From NCBI GenBank assembly GCA_033398695.1, contig CM065803.1, forward strand, positions 47,173,501 through 47,237,500: 64,000 bases of DNA, in the 5' to 3' direction. The position numbers were made by a program, and so were the translations under genes. Of the stretch, positions 1 through 12,020 are shown in pieces. The notes under the pieces are model-generated. The model worked only from the letters and a program-made list of their open reading frames with translations. It searched no databases and was not told where the DNA came from. This stretch comes from Orobanche coerulescens (taxonomy: Eukaryota > Streptophyta > Magnoliopsida > Lamiales > Orobanchaceae). Position 1 is the first letter of the stretch. The number at the start of each line of letters is the position of its first letter.

Positions 1-456
1 TATCATGTTTCATATTGTTATACTTGCACTAGCTATTCGACGGCTAACCCCTTTATGGGGGAAATACGTTTCATGTATTTCAGGTTCCAGGAGAGCGGAC
101 AGACGGGTATCGGGTCGGCATGAAGATGATGGGCAAGTGTGATACTGTGTCTTGTCTCCGGTTATTTTCTTGGATTCCTCCATTCAGTGTTGTTGTACTA
201 GAATGGATTTTTAATACTCGAGTATTGTATTTCAGTTTCCTTGATGTTCCGGCCTGTGTTGCCGAGGTATTGATTTGTGCAGTGATGTATATGGTTTCAT
301 TGGTTATGGTTTTGAATACCATTTGTATCGTCTTTCATTCTATTGTATGTAGACCTTATCGGTCAAGTTTATAGTTTCGCGTATGTTTAGCCTTGTGGGT
401 CCCACGGCGGGGATCACGGCGCTGTAATATACCCTGAATAACTTGGGGGTGTTACA
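1..456 (+). mobile_element. Element A, 5' LTR (3' part only)
   Basis: This is the last 456 bp of a Ty3/gypsy LTR cut by the window start. It matches 6484-6941 almost base for base and ends in GGGTGTTACA, followed at once by a primer binding site. It holds the conserved block TATACTTGCACTAG, a hairpin (CCCC, TTTAT, GGGG) near 50-60, an acceptor-like TTTCAG|G near 77-81, and the CACGGCGCTGTAATAT box near 414-431 that recurs before the end of the other LTRs. No protein is encoded; open frames here are by-products. Confidence 0.9.
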
Positions 457-461
457 GAATA

Positions 462-473
462 TGGTATCAGAGC
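462..473 (+). promoter_or_regulatory. Primer binding site of element A
   Basis: TGGTATCAGAGC lies 5 bp after the LTR end. It matches the complement of the 3' end of plant initiator-Met tRNA, the usual minus-strand primer of Ty3/gypsy chromoviruses. Confidence 0.9.
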
Positions 474-980
474 TTAGGTTTATGGATACCTAGGCTGTCG
501 GTCTTTTGGGTCGATTGAGTCGGCATTTGCCCACAGTATCACTACTCGCCATCATCACAAAGGCGACCGGTACTTGTAAGTCCTCTCACTCTTCTTGTAC
601 TCTTCTCAATCGTTTCGTCTAGAGCAAGGTATACTTGGACATTGGTCGCTTCGAGAACGTGCGATTCGTTTTATACTTACGCATGTATGTGCCCTTGATT
701 GTTGGTGAAAGTAGGAAGAATCGTACGTGGTCACGACGTGAACTCTTCCTTGAGATTTTGTTAAGTTGCTAATTTCGATAATGGTGTGTATCGGTATTAT
801 GTTGAGACTTTGTTTAGAGTCGCATGCTAGTATCACGGGAGATCTTCGACTTCGCGGACTTGTAAGTATGTTGTTCGAATTATTCGATAATTCTTGGTGA
901 AATTGAATTCCGTTGAAATGTTGTTTGTATTTAGTGATTGTAAGTTTCGAGGACGAAACCTAGTTTTAAGGGGGGTAGAG
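474..980 (+). mobile_element. Chimeric internal remnant: A leader joined to a second element's 3' end
   Basis: About 500 bp separate the A primer binding site from a polypurine tract that leads into a different LTR (T, from 981). The start is non-coding leader. The end has the AGTTTCGAGGACGAAACC inverted repeat seen before other polypurine tracts here. No gag or pol motif is visible, so the coding region has been deleted. The join between A and T material cannot be placed exactly. Confidence 0.6.
943..980 (+). promoter_or_regulatory. Inverted repeat and polypurine tract before LTR T
   Basis: AGTTTCGAGGACGAAACC at 943-960 is followed by TTTTAAGGGGGGTAGAG, then TGTAATACCCC at 981. The purine run is the expected plus-strand primer. 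Confidence 0.85.
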
Positions 981-1175
981 TGTAATACCCCGATTTTCCG
1001 GATATATTTTTTTCGTTTATATATTGGATATCGTGGATGGTTAATTATGCTCGAGGACGTTGTGAACGTTTGAAAATGTTATTGAATTGAGTATATGTAT
1101 TGATTTTGCCGTATGCTCGTATTTGGTATGTCATGACTTTGGACAGGAATTGTTGAAATTGACTAAGAATAGAAT

Positions 1176-1582
1176 TATTACGTACGTTAATAAGGTGAGA
1201 TTACGTACGTAAGATTGGCATGGTTACGGCTAAGGTATTACGTACGTAACGAAGGCATCGGATAGAACCGAGTCCTGGTCGGCAGGTGGGACCCTGTTTC
1301 GGCACTTTCGGCGGAGGATGTTGACAGGTGAGTCAACGTACGTTTTACGTACGTTATACAGGACGTGTTACGTACGTTATACAGGACGTGTTACGTACGT
1401 AACACAACCATTGTACCGTAGCAAGTCAACTGGTATATTACGTACGTTTTATGGTATGGGTTACGTACGTAATGGACTGCACGGAATGAGACAGTGAGTT
1501 GGTTACGTACGTTATGGATATTGGATTACGTACGTTAACGTTGTTACGTACGTTAAGAAAGGACACTTACGTACGTAATGAG
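1176..1582 (+). repeat. Array of TTACGTACGTAA palindromes in LTR T
   Basis: About 13 copies of ACGTACGT-centred palindromes occur in 400 bp, mostly TTACGTACGTWA, at irregular 20-60 bp spacing. They stop just before a TATATA stretch. Each unit is a 5-bp half-site TTACG, centre TA and mirrored CGTAA. The ACGT core is the classic plant bZIP core; any binding here is inference. Confidence 0.9.
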
Positions 1583-1591
1583 AGTGCAATT

Positions 1592-1598
1592 TATATAT
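1592..1598 (+). promoter_or_regulatory. Likely TATA box of LTR T
   Basis: A TATATA-type sequence starts about 12 bp after the last palindrome of the array, the same position as the TATA boxes of LTRs R and P. Confidence 0.5.
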
Positions 1599-4500
1599 TG
1601 AAGTGTTGCCTTTCATTTCTCTCACGATCCTTTGAGATATTTCTCTCCAAAACTCGTCCCTCTTTACTTTTAAGAGTGTTCTAAACGCTTTTAACATGAT
1701 TGTGAGCTTGGAATCATGGAATTAGAGCTTGGTTATGGAACTATTGTTGATTCTTGAAGTGATTTCTTGTGTTATCCATATTCTATGAGGTTTATGTTGA
1801 AGGAAGATAATGATATGCTTTGAATATGTTGATTATGATTATGGAATCATAGAGATCTTGATGTTCTTGAGGCCATATGATGACTATGATGATTTAATGA
1901 TTCTTGGAATGGAGTTCAATTATTCTTCCTTCGTGGTTCGTCCCATACAAGGTAATCCTCGTATCCCTTTGATAGTGGCTCATTTTTTTCTTTTCGATTA
2001 CTACTTGGGAGGGAGTGTGTTGGGAATCGTGTATTTTGATGTTCGTCTTATTTCAATGAAAATGCATAAATTGGACTGTACTTTTATCCGCGGCGTGAGT
2101 ATTTTTGAAATGGATTTTTGGTATTTTGCCAATCAAATTTTATTTTGTAAAACCGATTCCCTAAATCGAGTTTTGGCATTTTAACCTTGATCGCTTTGAC
2201 GGTATTTGGAAAATGATTTTTTTAGTATTTGAAAATATTACCGTCACGCCTTTTTTGACATTTTTGAAATGACTTGGAAAATTGTGCTTAGCGGGTAAAA
2301 CCATGTGAGAAGGGTTTACTGCGTTTAATACTACATTAAGGTTTTTGGGAGAAGATTGTAGTATTCGGATATTGTTGATGTCATTTTGGATATTCTTGGT
2401 CTATGGTATACATTTCGGAAGGAAGTCGGATAGAGGTATGTTTTGTGGTAATCGTACATAGAAGATTGTGTACGGGAAGGTATTCGGTATTGAGGTATTA
2501 TATGGTATCATGTGATAATGCTATACGAGATTCATTGGAATTGTAATAAGAGATTTCGTATGTTGATATGATCATTGAGATCTTCTTCATATGGTGATAA
2601 GGGTTTTGTTGCGATTCTTGAGATTGTATGAATGACATGATGAAGAAAATGGTAACATGGAGATATATACCTCGGATATGTTGTTCTGAACGTGATTTCG
2701 GATATTTCATGTTCTTGAAGAACTCTTGAATTATACGAGGTGATGAAAAAAATTTTTTTAGAAGTGTTGATGTTTTGAAAATGAATATGGAATATTCATA
2801 TCTAGAGCTAAACTATGTGTTGGAAATAATATTCGTATAGGAAATACGAATGTGATTATGAGCTTGATGAGACTATTATTCATCTCTGAATTTGGAAGCC
2901 CATACGACGGAGCAAATATTCAAATCGAGTGATTGGATTGTTCGATAACCTTTTTAATATGATTATCTATAATCTCGAACTAATTGGATGGTTAGAATTA
3001 ACGATGATCATCGGAAAATTTTAACTACGGATTTACGAGAAGGGAACCTTGTCAATTCGTGTTTAAGAATTGAGTTTGGAACCGATAATATTTAGACCCT
3101 TATTATTGGTCCGAATTGATTGCTGATATGATCATCGGATTTCGGCTCGTATTGTGGACATGGATTCGTGAGGGTCTGAGTTGGACAGTTCAGACTATGA
3201 TTGGTCGAGATATGGTGAAACGATTGAGTTCGTGGTTTGGTGGTATTGATATTGGTCGTCATCGAACCGGTTGATTATCAATCCTTCGTTTTACAGTAAG
3301 ATATGATGTTTGATCATAGATTATGACTTTTGTGTTGCGGTTAAGGTTGAAGGGTTCGTAGATTAACTTGGTCGAGACTCGTAAGACGAAATCTACTGAA
3401 TTGGTAACAGTTCGTTGTATTGATATCGAGGCAAGTTTTATACTGCATTTCAATCAATGAGACTAATGTTATTGTGTAGGCGTACGAATGTGTGTATCAT
3501 TTCGGGACTTAGCCTCTTTATGATTGTATTGATATCAGGGGATCATTGATACGTCGCCCGTCGGAAAATTATGCCAAATGTTACTGTTGTTTGTAAAAGG
3601 CCGGTTCGAGGCATTACGATACTTGTTGGCAAGTTGCTATCGATAGCCGGTTCGCGGTATCGATGTATCGATTATTATTGTTCGCGATTAATGTCGTTCT
3701 GAGACATCGTTGAATCTTTATCGTCGAATCGAACTGCTATGATGTTGCGTTAACCGATTGGGGACGCTTGATATATCTTTTGTCATCTCCGCTTTCGGTG
3801 GTCGGTTTAAGACACCGGACATCTATTCTATCGTATCATTGATTATCGATTGACCGCTCTAAGGTAATCGAGGTATTGAATTGGGATTATCAAGATAATT
3901 CCCATCCGTTGTCAAAGATATTCTCATCCGTTGTATCGTTGTTATCGATTGGCCATTCTACCAGAATCGAAGTATTGAATTGGGACTGTCGAGGAGAGTT
4001 CCCATCCGTTGGATTATTATTGCCGTGTTGGCCGACTCAAGGCAGCACACTATTATTTTTGTGAACTCGGTAATTTTGTGATCGTTGAAGGTTGACGATT
4101 TTCCCGAACTGTTGTGTTGTGATCGTTGCTCGTATTAATCGGTCCTTAGGGAATTCTGATCCCAGGATGGTTGTTTTGAATATCGTTGGTCGTGTCGATC
4201 TTTCATTATTCGTGTGTCATCGTTCACTTGGTGAGTCGTATGATCCGTATTGGATGTTTTATCCCTTGAGTTTCGTTGTCATGTTGTATCGTGGCATATC
4301 TGGAATCATGTCTGCATGCCGATTGGTTATGTGTAGGATTTTTAGCCAGGCACTCGACGGTCATGCGTGGATATTTCCGCATTGGACCGTGCACACGAGA
4401 CGTAGTTCTTGAGGCTAATTAGGCACATTGTCACACGTATATTCTGGATTCCGTATACGGGTGGACATGTGCACGGACACATTTCCGGATCGGGCGTCTT

Positions 4501-4814
4501 GTGATGTCCTCTTGAGCTTTATTGATTGATCGCTCGTAGTCCATGTTGTAATCGGATATGTCCGACGATTTGCGATCGGGTTGTTCATACGCCGAGGGGT
4601 ATGCCCGATACCACGTTTGCTTCTTTGAGATCTCAGATTGTGATGATTCTGACTTTGGGCTGTTCGGCTTTCAGGCCATTGTGATGTATCGGTTTTTCCG
4701 TTGGAGCCTTCGGGCATTGTGAATTCGTATTTTTTTCGGCATTGGTTTGGTTTACCTTCGGGTAATGTATTGTTGTGTTCTATATTGATTATTCGCCGTT
4801 TGGGCATAAGTTTC

Positions 4815-4909
4815 GGCTCTTGTGTATCTCGTTGAGTTTTTCCTGGCGAAATATTTCTTCTCCTCGCTGCTTTAAGTTTCGGACGAAACTTCTTTTAAGG
4901 AGGGTAGAA
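4815..4909 (+). mobile_element. Element A internal 3' end with polypurine tract
   Basis: A short remnant contains AGTTTCGGACGAAACT (4875-4890) and the purine run TTTTAAGGAGGGTAGA (4894-4909) directly before LTR A-b. Everything between this and the A leader has been lost or replaced by LTR T. Confidence 0.75.
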
Positions 4910-6941
4910 TGTAATACCCGTAATTTTGTTTCCTGGAAATTTTCTATTTTTGGCGGAAGTCCGTTTTTGACAACTTGCTTGGGACCATTTCGTCATCCCG
5001 AGAATGATTAATTCTACACTTTTTGTCATCCGAGCTCGTTTCGGTATCGTTCTGTTGAATTCCGTGTTCTTTAGCGACTTTTCCACGTATGAGTTCGACT
5101 TTGTTAAATCACCGTAAATTCTTGGAAACTCCAAAAATTCTGAATCTTTGCAATATTATAAAGCATCGAGTTAGCTTTCCAATGGTTCAAACGGTGAGTC
5201 AATCGGAATCCGGACGAGGGAGTTATGGTCGAAATAGCTAAGTCACTCTCATTTTCCAGATTCGTCCAAAATCGCCAGTACCGGTGCCGCGGCACACTGG
5301 CTGAGCCGCGGCACACTGCCGAGCCCTGGGAGCAAATTTTGGGCCTGTGCCGCGGCACACATATACTGAGCCGCGGCACACATGACAGATTACCCCTATA
5401 TCTGCGTTTTTTGTGCGATTCAACCTATACTTTTCCCATTTCTTCACTTGGGCGAGAGAGGAGGTTTGAGAGGAAGATGTTTCTCCACCTATCACTTGAG
5501 TGAGTGATTTCTCTTCATCTATTTTCGATTTTTAAGCCCGGATCATCGTTCTATCGCGTGCTCTTCGAATCATAGTGCTTGGATCTTCAAGAGGTAATTT
5601 CTTCAACATCTTGGATTTCGATTTTGTATTGGGTAATGATGTTTTGGATGTTAAAATCATGGGTTATGAAGTGATATACGCATGATTATGGTCTTGTTGG
5701 AGTATTCATCGGATTATTGAAAGATTATTCAAGAACACTTTGAATTTTGTGTTGGAAATTGGGGATTTTGTTTGACTTCATCCTTTTAATCCGTAGTAAT
5801 TTAGATTAGTGATGGATTGATGATGATTTAGGTGTATTCTATCATTCCCATCGTTATTCCTTGGTTGGAGTGTATTGATTCGTCGTTTTGGTTGAGTTAT
5901 TAGTCGACGCCTTCAAGGTGCCCGACAAAAGGTCTAGGAGGGGGGGGTTTGTGCGTTGTACGATTATTATTCATCGTACGATTGTTGATTTATCATTGAT
6001 ATGACTTAGGGACGGAATCCTTGTGAAGAACTCAAGTCGAAACCCTTCCGTTCGTTGTCTTCTTCGTGGTTCAAGCTTCCCGGTCGAACCGTGTTCTTCT
6101 GGGATTTTCGTAACGTTTATTAAGGCAAGTATACATTTATGATTGTACGTTCTCGACTTTGAAAGTATGAAATATTGATGATATGATTATTTCTAGCCAC
6201 TCCGGACGGGCCTATGGTCCTCTCGAGGGTTTCGTAGCCTCCGGTGCGATTCCATGGTTGATATGAACGAACCGCTTTCTACGGCATTCATATGAAATAA
6301 TGTTGGCATGTAATGAACGAACCGCTTTGATGGCATTCCTACATGTAACGGCGTATGATATGAACGAACCGCTTTTACGGCATTCACATACGTCTTGAGA
6401 TTTTAGTCATTCCTAATACTAGTCTTATATTGATGAATTGACGGATATTGATGAATTGACGGATTGCATTTACTTTATTGTCGAGGAGTATCATGTTTCA
6501 TATTGTTATACTTGCACTAGCTATTCGACGGCTAACCCCTTTATGGGGAAATACGTTTCATGTATTTCGTGTTCGGAGAGCGGACAGACGGGTATCGGGT
6601 CGGCATGAAGATGATGGGCAAGTGTGATACTGTGTCTTGTCTCCGGTTATTTTCTTGGATTCCTCCATTCAGTGTTGTTGTACTGGAATGGATTTTTAAT
6701 ACTCGAGTATTGTATTTCAGTTTCCTTGATGTTCCGGCCTGTGTTGCCGAGGTATTGATTTGTGCAGTGATGTATATGGTTTCATTGGTTATGGTTTTGA
6801 ATACCATTTGTATCGTCTTTCATTCTATTGTATGTAGACCTTATCGGTCAAGTTTATAGTTTCGCGTATGTTTAGCCTTGTGGGTCCCACGGCGGGGCTC
6901 ACGGCGCTGTAATATACCCTGAATAACTTGGGGGTGTTACA
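4910..6941 (+). mobile_element. Element A, 3' LTR (2032 bp)
   Basis: It runs from TGTAATACCCG to GGGTGTTACA, and its last 458 bp match window positions 1-456. In order: a block shared with LTR Q (5097-5236), the GTGCCGCGGCAC array, a CTATAT TATA-like site near 5396-5401, a donor-like AGAGGTAAT near 5590, AAGGCAAGT near 6122, a C4/G4 hairpin near 6536-6548, and the CACGGCGCTGTAATAT box near 6899-6915. A short tandem motif (AACGAACCGCTTT) recurs near 6266, 6314 and 6363. The 5' half resembles the M LTR. The 3' flank is CCTAT; the matching 5' duplication lies outside the window. Confidence 0.9.
5280..5383 (+). repeat. GTGCCGCGGCAC palindrome array in LTR A
   Basis: Four copies of GCCGCGGCAC, two extended to the full GTGCCGCGGCAC palindrome, lie just upstream of a TATA-like site. 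The same motif is used, with more copies, by LTR M on the other strand. Confidence 0.85.
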
Positions 6942-9181
6942 CCTATAGTGTCTCATTTGTGAAGTTTTAGCAAGTTTGACAATAAAGTCCTTCACTAGCA
7001 TTTTCAACATTGTTCGCATGGGTAATCGAGTTTAAGCAATAAAAATACACCCTAAACTTCTACTAAACCATTTTAAAGATCATCCCATACCCTAAATGAG
7101 GTCAATATCTACTAGGAACCGGTTCAAACACTCCAAGAACCGGATCATAACTACTTGAATCGATCAATTATTTCAAACCTAGTCTCTAGTAGTCATTCGA
7201 GGGTATTTTGGACATTTCATCTTCATAACCGACTTAAGACACTTGTTTGATGGATAAATACGACCCTCAACCCTCATTTACAGTCTGTACATGAATAAGA
7301 AGCTCCCCACTTCGAAAAATCACCAAAAATTCAAGAAGAAATCATCAAAAACATCAACACCTCAATTCCTTTGACAATCAAGGTGAGTTTCCTTTGTTTC
7401 TTCCTTATTCTTGCTATGTTTCTTAGCTATTTGGAAGGTTTGAGAGCTTGTATATGTTCTTATACATGTTATAATGATGTTAAGAATTCATCCATGGCAA
7501 ACCCTTGTGTTTAATATGGATTTATAAGGCTTAAAACTCACTAAGGCAATAAAGGAATCAATTCTGCCACCTTTTAGAATTAATAGAATATGTTACTTGA
7601 TCCGTATGTTTCAGGGTCAGGAGTTTCAGTATACTTATTCTTAAGTCTCTTAGGGATATTATGTCAAAAATTGGTGCAAGTTCAACTTATATTATAGTGA
7701 CTATAAGCAAAACAAAATCTGATTATGACAAGACTTTGATAAACTCTCTTAATCAAGTGTTTGTTATAAAACCTTGAAATTTTAAGTTGTGAGAGTTGAA
7801 TGAAATTTATAAACATAGACTAATAGATTTATTAATGAATTATAAGTCCAAAATAGATTAGTTAATATGCTAGTATACATCGATAAACCGATATAAAGTA
7901 TGTAGAACAGCGGTTATGCGAAGTGGTAAACCCTTTCGATATGAAGAGAGTTAAACCTTGCGTGTGGTATGTGAATCCTTGAAATACATTCCTTGAAACA
8001 GGTTCTGAAGATATATCATCCCAACCACCCCCTATTGGTATAAACGTAAGGGTATTACCCGATCAAGGTAAGTAGAAATCCATCTGCAACTACAATGCAT
8101 AAACATAGTATTGTTTGTAAACTTGATGATATCTTGAGAGTGTATTGTATTGGATGATTGATCTGTATTATGCTTAAATTGTTTGGTTGCACCTTACATG
8201 ATCATAACATCCATTAACATCTTCACATGCATGCATAACAGGATACTCACTAGTGTCTGCATGCATGGTACGATCATGGAAAGAAAGAAAAGAAAAATGT
8301 TTTGTTGGCCGCTGCTAGAGCACCGAGGCATTGTAGATGCATGCTTTTACGATATGTTTAGCACGGTAGATGTGTGCTTATATCATGTGTGAGACATGGT
8401 AGATGCATGTTCTCACGATATATTTGGTGTGGTAGATGCATGCCTTATATGTCTGGCATGGTAGATGCATGCCTTATGATATGATATGATGTTGAGTTCA
8501 TTCCGGTGCTTAGTACGTGGTTCAACGGGCCCAAGGATAAGAAAATGATTTTGAGAGATTCTCATTCATAATCATATGTCATATGTTGCATCAGACATGA
8601 TACATAACATGCATGATTTCTACTTATTGGGCTTTAGCTCAAGTAGTTTATGCATTGTAGGTAATTCTGATGCTTGAGTATGTTCCCTCGCTGGATGAGT
8701 TGGAGTTCCACTGTTGCTGAGGGTCGACGTACATGGATGACGACCTGTCGGGCTTAACCATGGGCTTAACATATTTTCGTTCTTGTTTGTGAACCTTACT
8801 TTATAAATATGTATTGCAGTAATGTACTCATAGGTTCGAGTGTCGTTGATGGTGTGATGGGTACTTTAAGTTCACTTAGTATGTTTGTTTAACCTGTGAG
8901 GTTGTTTAAATATCGTAATGTAAAATAAATAAGTGATTTGAGAAGCTCGAAGTTTTGTGGTTTACTAATCTCTTGTAGTTATAGCTACGAGGATATTGAT
9001 GTCATGAGTTTGATTCGGATTGAAACTAGATGTCTCTGTATGATACTTGTGTTGGTTTTTATGTCACATGTTTGGGATAGGTACTAGTTTAAGGGAAACT
9101 CTGTCGAAATTTCACCGTAATTTATAAGTACTAATATGATATAAGATAGCGTAAGTTAGGCAGTTAGTGCGGGTGTGTTAC
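6942..9181 (+). mobile_element. Probable solo or truncated LTR, family unassigned
   Basis: This 2.2-kb non-coding stretch ends in GGGTGTGTTACA and is followed by a copia fragment rather than a primer binding site. A TATA-like ATAAATAC near 7253-7260 is followed at 7376-7388 by a strong donor-like sequence (AAGGTGAGTTT). Between 8330 and 8480 the motif GGTAGATGCATGC recurs about four times at 30-60 bp spacing. This order resembles the other LTRs here. The left end is not clear; element A may be inserted in it. No gene recognised. Confidence 0.45.
8330..8480 (+). repeat. Degenerate tandem repeat, GTAGATGCATGC motif
   Basis: Four to five copies of a GTAGATGCATGC core recur with variable spacers of about 30-60 bp inside the LTR-like stretch. 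Confidence 0.6.
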
Positions 9182-9740
9182 AGTGAATATGTTTGCAAAG
9201 GTATCTATACTGATGGACTGTATGTCATTAATACTGCGCAAACTCCCACATATAAACATAAATTGCATAACTCTTCATCCAACCCTAAAAAGAGAAAAGA
9301 ACCTTCAAGCAAAAACCAAATATATCTGTGGCATCTACGATTAGGTCATGTAAACCTTATAAGTATTCAAAGATTGGTAGATGATTGGATGACCTCCAAG
9401 TTGAGTCATTTCCAATTTGTGAATCCTGACTTGAAGGTAAATGACCAAAAGGATTTTTAAAACATGTTAGAATTGGTTCATACGGATGTATATGGTCCAA
9501 TGAACATCTAGTCTAGGGTGGATTCGAATACTTCATCACATTTATAGATGATTATTCGAGATATGGATACATCTACCTGATTCGACGTAAGTCTGAAGCC
9601 TTTGACAAGTTCAAATATTTCAAGGCTGAAACGGAGAAGCGTCATGGGAAGAGTATCAAGTCACTACAATTGGATCGTGGTAGCGAATACCTTAGTGGAG
9701 AGTTACATCGAATTTACAGCAAAATTACATGAAAAATATG
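9182..9740 (+). pseudogene. Ty1/copia integrase fragment
   Basis: The first frame (to 9460) contains LWHLRLGHVN, the hallmark of the GAG-pre-integrase zinc-binding region of copia polyproteins. Further on, in other frames, are LVHTDVYGPMN (about 9474-9507), which opens the integrase core in many plant copia elements, and matches to the middle of the core (about 9600-9700). The frame is broken by a stop at 9458-9460, by another near 9508-9510 and by at least one frameshift, and nothing after the integrase middle is present. It is the older DNA into which the solo-LTR-like stretch, and on its other side element Q, appear to have inserted. The remaining 128 bp to Q show nothing recognisable. Confidence 0.75.
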
Positions 9741-9863
9741 AGCCTAGGACTACCCGCAGATTTTCTCACGGGAAAAACCATTTCATGTCTCAAAACAGGG
9801 CCAAACCAACAATTGCATAAAAGATAATAAAGTTAACCATTCACATAACCATGATAATTGGAA

Positions 9864-9868
9864 CATAT
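9864..9868. repeat. Target site duplication of Q, left copy (CATAT)
   Basis: CATAT directly precedes the LTR start at 9869 and is repeated exactly at 28720-28724 after the other LTR. Confidence 0.9.
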
Positions 9869-10237
9869 TGTAATACCCGGTTGTAATTCATTTATTTTCA
9901 TTCAGTAATTATCAGTCTGTAATTGTCACTCAGTGTATTTTCACTCGATTATGATCATTCATCAATCATGTTCATTCACCGTGTTCACTGTTCAGAAAAA
10001 CTTCGAGTGGTGTATCGTTATTGTTCATTGTTTCAACTTTCCTCATATGAGTTCGACTTTGTTAGATCACCATTAATTTTTGGTAACTCCAAAAATTCTA
10101 AATCTTTTCAATATTATAGAGCATCGAGTTAGCTTTCCAATGGTTCAAACGGTGAGTCAATCGGAGTCCGGACGAGAGAGTTATGGTCATTTTAGCTCAA
10201 CCGCTCACTTTTCAGTTATTGGCCGATCACTGCCGAA

Positions 10238-10540
10238 CGGACTCGCCGTGTCGTCCGACACGGCCCGTGCCGTACTTCGTCCGGAAAATGCCGGGCGTGT
10301 TCGCCAGACCCGACTGCGTCGCTCGCACGGCCGAAGTCGAACCCTTCCGGATAACCTGTAATCGCTCGCCAAAGACGCCCGACCGTGTCGCCCGCACGGC
10401 CGAGTCATGCCGAGTCGCCGCTTGACGGGTCATCGTCGGATGGCCCTCGCGACGCGACCGGCCGGGCAGACACGGCCGAGTCCCTCGCCGCCACTGCCGC
10501 CAATCGCGACACGACCGTGCCGATCGGCACGGCCGTGTCC
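10238..10540 (+). repeat. GC-rich array of CACGGCCGTG-type inverted repeats in LTR Q
   Basis: Repeated GACACGGCC and GGCCGTGTC half-sites occur here, with one clear CACGGCCGTG palindrome at 10528-10537 overlapping a GTGCCGATCGGCAC palindrome at 10516-10529. Base composition jumps from AT-rich flanks to strongly GC-rich. It sits where the other LTRs hold their palindrome arrays. The copy at 26075-26375 differs at many CCG/CGG positions. Confidence 0.75.
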
Positions 10541-11784
10541 TGGCAGCACCAACTCCTTAAATTCGCTTTTTTCAAAGATTTCACCATTTTTCTCCATTTT
10601 CATCACCTTCAACCGAGAGAGAAAGCTTGAGGGAAGGTTTTTCCTTCGCAAATCATTTGGGTGTTTGATTTTCTTCATCTCCTTTCGATCGTGAAGCTTG
10701 ATAATCAATTTAACGCGTGTTCTACTTGATTAAAGTACTTGGATCTTCAAAGGTAATATTCTTCAACACCTTGGATTTCGATTCTATGTTGAGATATGAT
10801 GGTTTGGACGTTATAATCATGTTATATGAAGGGACATGTATATGATTATGAGTTTATATAAGGATTCATTGGATTATTGAGGGATTATTCAAGAACACTT
10901 TGAATATCGAGTTGAATTGGGGGTTTTCGATTAATTGTCATTATAATCACGTTTTCGGATATTCATTTTGGATTATTGATAGTATTCATGGGGTTTTGTG
11001 GGTTTGAATCATTCATTGGAAGTTGGTTTCGGATGTAATTGAGTTTTGGTTGTAAACAATTGGAGATTGTTTACAACGCGTTTGTTTTAATGCCCCAATG
11101 AGTTTCGGGTATTGTTGTATCGACTTTTGAGTTGGTTGTGATCATGCTTGATTCTTGTATTAAGAGAATTGTTGGTATTTATGTTGTTCAAGGTTGTTCG
11201 AGGCCGATAATTTCATTAAGGACGTTGATCGTGGAAGTACCTTCTCGCCTTCGGTTTGAGGCAAGTTTTATACTTGTACTAGTCAATGAGATTAATGTCA
11301 TCATATATGTGTATAAATGTGTTGTATCATTCCGAGACTTAGTCTCTTCATGAATTCATTGATATTAAGAGATCGCTCGATACGATACCTTTCGCAATTT
11401 TGCCAAATATTATTGTTATTCCTTTTAGATTGTCATTAAAACCGTACACGCCGATTAAAGGCATTGGCTTATTCATTTCTCACTTTCGCCGCTTCAGAAC
11501 CGATTAAAGGTACCGAGGCATCCTTCATATCATTGTTATCGAATTGCCGTCGCAGCAAATCGAAATGTTCAATCATTCACTATATCATTGTATCGATTGA
11601 CCGCTCTAAGGCAATCGAGTTATTCAATCATTCATCATATCGCTCATATCGATTAGCCATTATAAGGAAATCAAGTGCTCAAGCATTCATGGAATCATCC
11701 GCCGCATCATTGTCATCGGTTAGCCGTTCTAAGGAAATCAAGGTGTTGAGTTGGGACTGCCGAGGATGGTGTCCGGGCCGACTC

Positions 11785-12020
11785 AAGACAAAGATACCAT
11801 CCCTAATTGTGATACGCTTTCATGCCGTGGCTTCGCCCTAATTGTGATACGGCTTTCATGCCGTGGCTTCGCCCTAATTGTGATACGGCTTTCATGCCGT
11901 GGCTTCGCCCTAATTGTGATACGGCTTTCATGCCGTGGCTTCGCCCTAATTGTGATACGGCTTTCATGCCGTGGCTTCGCCCTAATTGTGATACGGCTTT
12001 CATGCCGTGGATTCGCCCTA
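11785..12020 (+). repeat. 36-bp minisatellite in Q 5' LTR
   Basis: About six tandem units contain ATTGTGATACGGC, TTTCAT and GCCGTGGCTTCG; ACGGC and GCCGT form a small inverted repeat within each unit. The period is 36 bp here and 37 bp in the partner LTR (27630-27940): the CGGCCC of the partner reads CGCCC in every copy. Confidence 0.95.

Larger units (their letters stand above)
981..4814 (+). mobile_element. LTR T (long, truncated, possibly mosaic)
   Basis: It begins TGTAATACCCC directly after a polypurine tract. In order it holds the TTACGTACGTAA array (1176-1582), a TATATA stretch near 1592-1598, a donor-like AAGGTAAT near 1950, and the GAGGCAAGTTTTATAC block near 3430, which matches Q near 11262. 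Around 4430-4500 it resembles LTR R, and around 4690-4800 LTR Q. The segment 2080-2330 resembles the 3' part of the N LTR and part of the M internal region, so T may be a mosaic. The normal GGGTGTTACA end is missing, so its 3' end has been deleted. No protein gene is seen. Confidence 0.65.

Noticed and set aside
120..374. Hydrophobic 84-residue frame in LTR A, repeated at 6560-6859
   Set aside because: It lies in the LTR 3' region with conserved non-coding boxes; similarity is explained by the two LTR copies.
462..473. Possible tRNA-Met gene at primer sites
   Set aside because: Only the 12-base complement of the tRNA 3' end is present, with no cloverleaf.
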